Assembly (NCBI RefSeq): GCF_000003605.2
Contig: NW_003120440.1
Coordinates: 5,200-28,327, forward strand
DNA: 23,128 nt
Origin: Saccoglossus kowalevskii
Lineage: Eukaryota > Hemichordata > Enteropneusta > Harrimaniidae
Direction: 5' to 3'
The position numbers were made by a program, and so were the translations under genes. Positions 1 through 9,900 of the stretch are shown here, one piece after another; position 1 is the first letter of the stretch; every line of letters begins with the position of its first letter. The notes beneath the pieces are model-generated. The model was not told where the DNA came from and made no database searches. It was given only the letters and a program-made list of their open reading frames with translations.

Positions 1-1360
1 CGTTTATTTACTTGATAAATAATCCCGTACTGCGATTATGTGATTACTAGTAGTTCAGAAGCAGTTTTTACGGATATAATTCGACAGCTCTTCACTCTCC
101 CCCCTACTACCTTTCATGTTGATACCAAAATCACAGATTCTTGCAAAATATTCGCAGTGTTCATGTTAGATATTCTAACTCAATACCAAGTTTCCATGGT
201 CATATCAAGGTCTTAATTTCACATTTCACACACACGGCGTATTTAAAGTCAATTTGTCATGAATAGACCGGAAACAAAATGGTGAAACTATTGTGTACAA
301 ATCACAGTTCAACGTCGCATATGGAAGCGGTTGGGCTTATCTGAAAGCGTCTGATGCAAAAATCCCGCTTCGAATTTTCAAATATTTTGGGAAACAACAG
401 AACATATTTTTCATTCGTTTTCAAACTAAAACAATTTTACTACAGGGACTAAGATGACTAAAATGACTAAGAAATATTTCGTTTCCGGTAGCAGCCTTGC
501 CAATGACCTATAACTTCATGTGATCCGTTCTGCGCATGTATAGTGCTGCCTAGTTTCTCGGGATTTTTGTCAGTCCCAAAAATATCGTGAGTCAAACCCG
601 TTTTGTTGAGTAAATAAGCGGAAGTGTTGACAGGTTGAAACGAAAAAATAGACAATGGCGATAAGGCTTGAAACAAAAGATATAAATTCCTTCTCCTATT
701 ACCGGTACCTTCCAGTTTATTTGGTCTTTACATTATAGAATTGTAACTCTCGCATAGTGGGTGACCCCATAGTACTATCAAAATAAGTTATAGAGGTCTT
801 TTTACGATGTGCAATCGTCATGTAAAATGTCCAACTTTGTTTCGTTTTCCTCGGTTACCTGACGTCAGCTCCGCGTGTCAATCATATGGAGTACTCGTTC
901 TATAATAGAACAGGGGTTCTTATTTGCTCTCATACATTGCAGCGAATATAAACAAAACTCACTTTTCTTTGTTATCACTTTCTCTAAAAATAGGTGTAAA
1001 TGCTAGACATCACGTTATTGCAGTATTACACGCGTGAATCCAGGACCGGAAATCCGGCCCAGAGAAATTTCCTGCGTCCTACTCGCCGTTCGCAAGGGAC
1101 TTCGGGAACCAGCAAAAAGTTGTGTACTGTGCTTTTTTCAACTGTTCTGTGTTCTTGAAGTGAAGGCGCCAGTGTAGTGGAATTTGATACAACCATGATA
1201 ATATCGAACTTTTCCTTCGAATACTAATCTTATATAAAAAAAAAGTTAACGTGAAAAATGTTCTGCAGAAAAGAGGTTTATTGCACAAAAGTTCATAATC
1301 GGACAACATATTGATATGTATTCAACACTGAATTTTAATGCCGAAAACAGTTAATAATAT

Positions 1361-1384
1361 AAATAAATAAATAAATAAATAAAT
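1361..1384. repeat. (AAAT)n microsatellite
   Basis: Six tandem copies of AAAT or its rotation, preceded by related AT-rich sequence. Confidence 0.9.
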
Positions 1385-1662
1385 ATAATCGACAATTCAT
1401 CCAAAAATAACGTAATAATATTTTGTGAAGATCATTAATACTTGACAAAACACCATAAATATCTCTCTGCAAAACTATACTTTTGACGCTGAAAGACTTT
1501 GGGCGTAAGAAGTGAGAAGATTTTCAAACTTCTCGTTAATGGAAGTTATCTTTTCAGGTTGAGAATACGTTCTAGACTAAATGAATACACTCTATCGTGT
1601 TTAAGTGAAAAGTTAGTTCTCGCACGTGACATAACGCCCCGGTAAAAATACCAGGATAAGCC

Positions 1663-1725
1663 AGAGAACAGAGCAGAACAGAAAAGAACGGAACAGAACA
1701 GAACAAAGAAGATCAGAACAGAAAT
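1663..1725. repeat. Imperfect GAACA pentanucleotide repeat
   Basis: Runs of gaaca/agaac with interruptions (gagcagaaca, gaacggaaca, gaacaaagaa). It is purine-only apart from the C of each unit on this strand. Confidence 0.75.
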
Positions 1726-3274
1726 GAATATAGCAATGGATATATTATCTTTTCAGAAGCTCTTGCTGAACCTAATTGATTCAATCTCTGACCCAACATT
1801 AACTTTATATAGTTCCAAATGTCTAACTTAAACGCTACATATTCTGAATAATCATACAATTCTTGAAATGATAATGCAATAACCCATCAAAACAACGTCA
1901 ATAGTAAAACAGAGTGTCTTAATGAGGAGTGGATGCAACTCTTACTTATACATTTTATTACGTTCAAGTCTTCGTTAAAAGAACTAATAGGCTCAACATT
2001 TACACCGGAGTCCTCCCACGTCATTACAGCGAGGGAAACACCGTGGTTAGATTGGGAATGGGAATCGAGAATTGCCATATATAGTTACACAACTTAACTA
2101 TTTACAGAAAAATAATATATATCAGGTTAGAATGGTAAATTCTGGAAAGTACTACTTTTGGTATAAATGGAAGAAAATATTTGTATATCAATGGTAAATT
2201 TGTGAACACATGACTGACCGATACCACTGGCAAGACAGAAACATGGCGGCAGCACACCGTACACCGCGTAGCTCAGCGCAAACTAAATGTCTCATAGCAG
2301 GACTGGGTATGACAGTCTTGGTTCCTACTGTATGATGTATATTATTGTTATACAATTACTAAACAAAAAAAGGGAATATAAGTGAACCTGCAAGTTCAAT
2401 TTATGAATATATCGTGCTACTTTTCCGGTGCAATTTAGGGATAAAACATTTCATTTCGTGGGTGCTAGAGAAAAAAACAAACAGTATCCAGATGTTTTGT
2501 TCTGTTTTAATATCAAATCAAACACATATTAGGTTTGTTTTTGTTATTGGTTCTAACCTAGCCTAGACATATATAGAGATATTTAGTACAAGCACCAGTT
2601 TGATGAATTAGGAAGTAAAAAAACTAACTTATCGTTAGCCAAAAGTCTCAACCTGAAATGTTGCCTGTTAACGCTCAGACTACTAGTGGTCTGAGGTTAA
2701 CGCTAAAATATAATTGGTGTAATCTCTAACATCGATGCGCCTATTCTAGGCCTGGTAAACAGCAGTGTGGTTGGATAAATAACTTTTACAATGTATCGTT
2801 TGGTAAATCACAGTTTCAAAGTACGAAACGACTCCCACGCGATCGGTGGAATACCAACTTACCTAACAAATACAAAAACAAAACGAGTATCCCATCATGC
2901 ATTGCGAAGTAAATATACTAAGTTATTATGTAAATTGTGTCCTTTTTTTATTTTATTCATTTACCGAATTAGGCATTTTTAGTTGAAGTGTGTGTTATTA
3001 CGTGTATCGTAATGCGTAGTGAGAACTCGCCGAAATTGATACTTTTTATCAAAGACTATAAAGTGACACGACCTCGAAGATAGAGTACTTCCTCGCTCTT
3101 GCTGAGTCGGCTAATCAGGGAATACGCCCATCAAGACGTATAACTGTATTCGTGGAAAATGGTCAGTAAATTCTTAATATTTTCTTTTCTCTTTAAAATC
3201 ATCTGACATCAAAAATATAATCTTGTATGGCGTTAATCCAGAGTCTTCCTCATTCATTTTTTCTCATAGCGGGG

Positions 3275-3288
3275 ACGTCACGTGACGT
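3275..3288. promoter_or_regulatory. Palindromic E-box/CRE element
   Basis: Perfect 14-base palindrome acgtcacgtgacgt. The core GTCACGTGAC is the extended E-box bound by bHLH-zip factors of the MITF/TFE and USF type, and the flanks are CRE-like TGACGT half sites. It lies about 530 bp past the stop codon. Binding is inferred from motif only. Confidence 0.4.
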
Positions 3289-3739
3289 TAGTCAAACTCA
3301 CTGGAAAGGAAAAAGAAAATAATTGTTTCGCCTATGAACCACACGGTAAATTTGGTCGGGTGCAGAATATTCTGGGCACAAGACGAAAACCGTACAAATT
3401 ACTTACAGTAAGCATTTTCTTTCTAAGCTGCGGTAATATTTACTATTAGACATAATGGGATTACAAATGCACATCATTAAGCATTACCAAAGACATCCAT
3501 CAGAGAATGTGACGGACGTATAAAAAAACTAACTTTCATTTGTTTACGTACACCACATTCCCACTGGGTGATTGCGGGTGCTACCCTGACAGACAGACCA
3601 AGAGACAGACAAACTGTAAACAATGTGAAAACAACGTCACAACTGCAAACACAAAACAACACGTTTAACATATATTGTTCTATTGGTTAAAGAGGATCAC
3701 GTGGATGACTGGGTCTTCATTGCGTAATTGGATGATGAA

Positions 3740-3751
3740 CGTCACGTGACG
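3740..3751. promoter_or_regulatory. Second palindromic E-box/CRE element
   Basis: Perfect 12-base palindrome cgtcacgtgacg, the same core as at 3275-3288, with another gtgacgtg at 3761-3768. It is about 67 bp past the stop codon, so it may be transcribed as 3' UTR or serve a neighbouring promoter. Confidence 0.4.
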
Positions 3752-3817
3752 CTATCGGATGTGACGTGAAATAGCAGAGACGTTCTGTCTTTCGTATCGT
3801 ACCTTGATTACCTAAAA

Positions 3818-3941
3818 TCAGCCTGCACGCTGTGCAACGGGACTTGATCGGATGGCTTGTCTAGCAGCGTCTCTGAGTCTGTCGGTGAGTATTTTATTCA
3901 GCATAGTGGAAAGCAATACTTCGCTGCCGTTCCTCTTCTGG
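3818..3941 (-). CDS. Coding exon 8 (P7): terminal PTH-like cassette and stop
   Basis: Acceptor aaatttgtatttag; the first base C completes GTC (Val), then QKR and a 37-residue peptide starting NGSEVLLSTMLNKILTDRLR, with D21-A22-A23-R24-Q25 and ending VAQRAG before TGA at 3820-3818. S3-E4, L7, L11, K13 and L15 all coincide with PTH (SE..L...L.K.L), making this the most PTH-like N terminus of the set. The peptide is shorter than P2-P6 and lacks the YGDF end. The final residue is Gly directly before the stop, which can serve as an amide donor without a basic site. A second AG three bases downstream (gccag) would break the frame, so tag|C is the acceptor. Confidence 0.85.
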
Positions 3942-6900
3942 CTAAATACAAATTTTACCAACATAAATAACGTATAGTTTGTAACACACAATGATGACAT
4001 AACTATATAAAAACAGTGACCTGGGGCCAAGTCAGGGTCAGCGTAAGATGCAAACAATAAACACACAAAGAGCATTCTACACTTTCGAAACATTAGAAAA
4101 ACTTAACCACCACGAATTGTAACATCACAGCGTACGAAGCAGATACGAAACAAACGTTTGTAGTCTCAACATTTATGTTGAAAAACAAATACCCATTGAA
4201 TGCAGCGTGCGGGGAATAGTACGTCACACAGAGTGTAGGCTTGGTAGTTGTGACGTAGACAGTAACGTGGTCTTACAACAAGGCAATATAAATCACCCAT
4301 GTTTTCGGGTGCGGCGTATGCATCGCCCCGTGATCATCTCTGTAAGTACATCGACGACGAGCATGAATCGGTTCCTCTTAGTTTAAACACTTGAGTTCGA
4401 TACATAATATCAACTTTACATACAATTCTGTTATTTTATGTTCCTTGGGTTATTAATAATTAATTATTTAATAATTATAATGTCAATTGTGCATTCTGCG
4501 AATAGATCTCCAGGACAATAATTTCGTGTTTTTGCTAAATAACTATTACTATTTGGGTGAAAGTCTAAATTATATTACCGAACGAAAACAAATCATATAA
4601 CACAGCGCCCGTAGTATCGAGAATTGGAAGATAATATCATGGATCGGCATTAGAACACACCATGCCAGAAGTTAATCCACGATCATCTGATAAGATTATA
4701 TAAAATGATCATTATATAGCAGTTGTTTGATTGTCCCGGGGAAACCAATGTGGTAACGTTTAAGTTTCTGTTTATTGTTACGAGGTGTAAGTAATACCAT
4801 CTCTTCAAAATAAAAAATGAAAAATTTGTTGAATCACGTTAAATTAGCATATATTGTCGCATAAAAAAGGGCGCAATAGAGTATGGTTACTCGAGATAGA
4901 CAGGGTTATTCGGCACGTTTCTAAAAATAAGATAATTGGGTCAGATATTGATAATACATTTTACTATCATCAATTTTCCACACCTTCCCAGCAATATTTC
5001 ACACTCTTCTACCCGTGCATCCATATGCTCGGACCTGTTTTTTGTGAATGACTTGCCTTAACTGTACAACCAACAGTTTTAGTAGATTCAATGAGCTTGT
5101 GACTACATATGATAGCACTATTAGACAGATGATTTGAAATGTTATCAATACCACTTGTCTGATGTAAAACCAATTGCTTATGACGAGTGATATATGGTGG
5201 GTGTCACGTGGAGCAGAATGTACTCTCCCTCTCTTCGAAACACTTGACACTAGTTCTTATTTGTATACCTCGAGGTCCATGTATGCATGGGTATCATGTT
5301 ATTTCCACTCATTCCGTTGATTGATTATTTTGAAACATTTCTATAGCTTTTATAAAATAAAACACGGATACCAGAAAACTTACACGTCGTTTTCACTTTT
5401 TTTGCCAACTTTGAAGTCGCCCTGTCGAGCCTGTAGAGCCAAGAGTGCTTCTCTGAAAGCCGCTCCCTGATCCCTCAAATATTGGTTCCGCATTGCCTCG
5501 TTCATAAATGCATCTGCAGTGACACGTTTTCTACAGAGAACAAATGAGACAACACATAGCCAGTAGCGTTAGCATTAGAATGACGAGATCACTTGTGATT
5601 CTCATATAATAACATCTGTCGTTCTACTGTCAGATTCGTAGATATAATGCACATGCCTTCGGAAATCATCTTAATTGGAGAACGGCGATCACTGATATGA
5701 GACATCCCATTGTGCCGAAAATATATTCACGACGAGAGAATTTTTTTATTTTATTCTTTGAAATAACACGAAAAAAAACACCTACTAAACGGGGTTTGCC
5801 TTTGGAGAGTTAGAGGGGAATGAACTGCATTTTCACTGATTTTGTAATAGTTTTGAATCCAAATAATACTGGTCCAAACTGACGTGCGTGGTTCCAAATG
5901 TGTAAACATAGTGTTTACACATTTGTAAACACTGCCTAAATGTCTTTCATCAAACGCTTATACATAACTTGAAGAAGAAGAATCAACAAACAAATAATTT
6001 GATTTGAAAAATTCAAGATTATTTACTATGAACGTTTTTTCATCAAATTAATCGATTTGTTTATATTAACGTCAAAGGTTTGATCAATGATGTGTCAAAT
6101 TAGTCATTCTTTCTACTTGCGTTTTCAAAGTAGTCAGAGTTTTGGGATCGTTTCCTGTGTTGGTACTTGTCTAACTTCGAAAGAGTGTCTTTGGTTTAGA
6201 AAAGTGCGCTTTGTTTTCAAGTTAGTATCAGTGTTGCAGCCGGGATGTTTGCCAACTGTCTAAACCTGCTATGTAATGTTCCTGGTGTCATTGTATGGAG
6301 ATTATCAACCAACCTGACGTTTAGGCCAACACTTGGTCACAGAGTTGGGCACACTGAACCATGAAATGTAGACGCGAGGAACTTTAAAATTAGAAAAGTT
6401 GAGATAACCAGCAATTTTTTAAAACATTTTTATTTTTAATTTAATGAGTTAGCTTTTCAGTTGAAATAAATGCATAAATTTTACATGTCATTTGAAAAAT
6501 AATTTAATACCATCATTTTATAATGTATTATAGTAAGTTTAACTTCATTTTTATTCATGTTTTGCCATTTAAAATAGCAAAATAATTTGATAGGCCAGAC
6601 AGTACACCACTACGTTATGCTATGATACACTATATTAGACTGAGAAAGTATTATAATAGGACAAGAACATTTAAAAAGATGTTTAAAAAAGTCCCATCTC
6701 CATAGTAATCTGTCACACCTCCTACGTGTTTTGTGTATATTTTGTTGACAACTTACACGAGAGTAATATGACCTGCAGAAGTGCTATATATTTAAAATTG
6801 TCTTCTGTGAGTTTTGAAATAACAATCAATCAAAACATTTTGCACTGAGCAGGAAAACATGTTTCGAAGGTAGTATTAAAGTTGTAACACTTTTGCATTG

Positions 6901-9900
6901 AATACTATCTATTGAACATCTTTTATTAAAATGTTAAAAACAACTTAGAGACACTTTATCCAAAGGACCATGAGCTTTCAAACGTCACTTCTAAATTAAA
7001 TTTCTAATTCACATTTTTATCACCAAGACATGAAACAGTTGAATTCAAGAAAATGCCGCCAAACCATTGATATGCTGTAGACTATGATGCAACCCGATTG
7101 ACGCCGTCATACTCACCCTGGTGTCCTGATGGTGAAGTCGCCGTACTTTCTTTGAAGCTTTTGTAACATTTCAATTAGTGCTTGTCCTTGTAACTTAGAC
7201 ATACTCTGTGACATTAATTGAGAGTTCAGTGCATCTGTCATTGTTCTCTTCCCCCTGTGACAAGATGTAATCGGGTGTTTCAATTTAAAGTAGGCGGTAA
7301 ATACAGACAAGAACACTGTTTTAACCACGAGTCTTTTGAGTTTTCAAGAAACATCAACCATGGATATATATTTTATACAGGCGATGTTAGAATCATTTTA
7401 TCAAATCTTAAAGGGGCCTGGAATTGGACACTCTGATAATTTGTTTTTCTAGTCACTTCAATTTATCACGTTAGTTTTCAAATTAAAACGCAGATTCGGG
7501 ACTCAAATCGCATTGCTCTGCCTGAATATCAAATCATGTAAATGATGTGCATACTTTGCTTTGTTGTTATGCAAAGAAAGGCAACAAAACTATATTTTAA
7601 AAACTGCAACTCATGACAGTGCTTTGGATCAAATAGATCTCGTACGACGTAAACAATTTCATATAGGTAACATTCCTTGCTGATCCAAATATAGATACAA
7701 GATGTCTACACATTATTTTCTTATGTGCGTCTCCCGAGAATATAAATATCTCTTCCGGTTTGTAGAAGTCTGCCAAGACATGACATTACACATGACATTC
7801 AACGGATTGTTCACCACGTGTGATGATGCATCAATGCTTAATAATATATCAATGACAGACCACTTATTCCGAGACATGAGGCTCGACATTGTAATGATAA
7901 ATGGAAGAGTGAAAATGGAGCAATATATATATATATAATTCTACGACCTACGTCCAAATCAACAATTTCCGTTTATAAGAAAAGCGATTGCTTTGCACTA
8001 AAACTAACAATGTTTCGGTACGTATACAGCCCGGAATGCCATTCCACTTTGTTTGTAATTTAACTCCTTTTCTTGGTCTGGAAATTGTTGGAACGGTAAT
8101 ATTTTGAATATTTCAACGGTTACACAACATATACACTCACTGCAATACAACGTGTACGTAAGTAACTGGAAACAAGGTGCTTATGTGTTTGCAATATGTG
8201 TCGTAATAGCAGTTAACATGGAAGTGAGCGAAACATTGTTAAAACATCCAGTTCGTGAAAGGTGAATAGGGTTGAGTGAGTAGCACCGAGGGTAGGGGTG
8301 ATTAGTTGAGATGCACACGCCATGTTGTGATACTGAGAAGAAAGATACATTGCCTGTGAGACGAACGTGAGTTAGTACTGGTACGAGTGATTAGAACACG
8401 ACGCAAGTGAACCCGGGATGTGAATACAATGCAGTGCGACGTAGTGCCATTGCAGTTGTGACCACGTGCGACCAGGTGCGTGTGTGTGTGTGTGCATCGA
8501 TAACCTTGGGTAGATAGGTTTTCTGATTCAGTCTTGCGATGTATCCACGGGGGCTGCTGTGCAGGAAGTGTATACGTGCACCAATCTTTAAACTCCGTCC
8601 ATACATGCTGTTGTAGGTGAAACATCTACGAGTATCCCAATATACACAAATATAAATATAATATAATATCATATGAATATAAAAATATAATACAGTATAC
8701 AAATCAAGAAAAAGGAAGAGAAGCATTTAGGCATTTTTAAAGAAAAAAACACGAAAGAAAAAACACCAGAAAAAAAACGGAAATAGAGAAAGCCACAATA
8801 AGAATAAATAAAAATCACCATGGTAATGCAGGATTCTATTTGCTGTTTATTGACATTTTGATTTCAATCTTGTTTAAATCAATCGCATGTTTAGAGGATA
8901 TGTGTACTAACTAAATCTACACGGATTGTTAAAAATGTCAAGCAAACTGATTTTTAAAGGGGTCAATTAAAGTAATAAACTGCCAATTAGAATCCATTCT
9001 TCAACATACAGGCTATGCTACTTACGCGCGATTTAACGTTAAGCGATACGTCGTCGCTACTGCATTGTCCTCGTCTCGGTCAGTGAGGTTTATCAATTCC
9101 GCCGAATGTTGGGCCTGTGGGGAATTTCTGGGAAGCAGATGAGGAATTATTGTTGCACACCTAATCCGAACATGCGGTATCGGTTTCAAATAGAATTGAG
9201 AAAAGCATGCATAATGACTATGCAAGGTAGTCGTGAAAAGTAATTTGAAAACGTGTAAGGAGGTTCGGACCGAATTGAAGAATATGTTTATTCTTCCAAC
9301 ATTGCGGATTCGTGCCATTAGGATACAGAAAACGGAAAAAAAATTTAGGTCACTAGACTTGTTCCGAAATGTCATGTTCATGTTATAGTTATTTTGCATT
9401 CGTTCCTATGTTAAAACTATTTTTTCAAGTCGAACAAGTCGAATATATTATTATTAATAATAGAAATCATAATTTCATAATTAAATTAATTTAGTAAGTT
9501 TCCAGTGTGATATTTTATTTTTATTCTTTACTGTGACGAACATATGTTCCTTAATATGTCCAGTGGTTTACAATTTAAATATCTCTGCTATAATTCATTG
9601 CCCATATGCTTAGTAACATGCTCAGTAGTTCAACATTTGAATTCGGCTCGAACTCCTTTAATTATTAGGAAATTGTGAATTTTTGCACAAAATCAATACT
9701 TGACTGAGCAAAAAAATAATATCCGTGCAAATAAAAAAAAGGCTAACCGTATTGTTTTACTTACAAAGGGATTATCTGGAAATCACCATATTTTTTCTGT
9801 ATGTCGAGTAAAAACTGGTGAAAAGCATCTCGCCGTTTAGATTTTGCCAGTTGTAATAGTTTTTCAGAGAGAATAGAATCCGCGACATTTCTTTTAAATC

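Larger units (their letters stand above)
1..3817. other. 3' flank of the gene; no coding sequence recognised
   Basis: Should contain the 3' UTR and poly(A) site. No canonical AATAAA occurs on the minus strand between the stop and 3,000; the first copies are at 2947-2957. An AATATA variant lies near 3,670. The region carries an AAAT repeat, a GAACA-type repeat and two CACGTG palindromes. Open frames here (467-676, 1079-1309, 1887-2078, 2791-2982, 3477-3671) are short and show nothing recognisable. Confidence 0.55.
7255..9764 (-). other. Intron between coding exons 5 and 6 (2510 bp)
   Basis: Largest intron between coding exons. It holds a (TA)n tract at 7922-7936, a (GT)n tract at 8478-8494, and A-rich DNA at 8,700-8,815. 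Open frames at 8302-8726 and 9022-9399 (minus) span simple repeat or lack any family motif. No additional peptide cassette is found. Confidence 0.65.

Noticed and set aside
1663-1725. GAACA repeat as a CRISPR-like or satellite array
   Set aside because: Units are five bases, imperfect and without spacers; it is a simple repeat in animal DNA.
3934-3941. Alternative acceptor (gccag) for the last coding exon
   Set aside because: It shifts the frame and destroys the QKR-NGSEV reading; tag|C keeps it.
8302-8726. Two overlapping minus-strand open frames of 107 and 111 codons
   Set aside because: They run through the GT microsatellite and TA-rich DNA, giving repeated Thr-His and Tyr-Ile. No domain, no family motif, and they lie within an intron.
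9022-9399. Minus-strand open frame of 125 codons, the longest in the window
   Set aside because: Inside the intron between P4 and P5, no recognisable domain and no basic-site cassette. Its length is within chance for this base composition.
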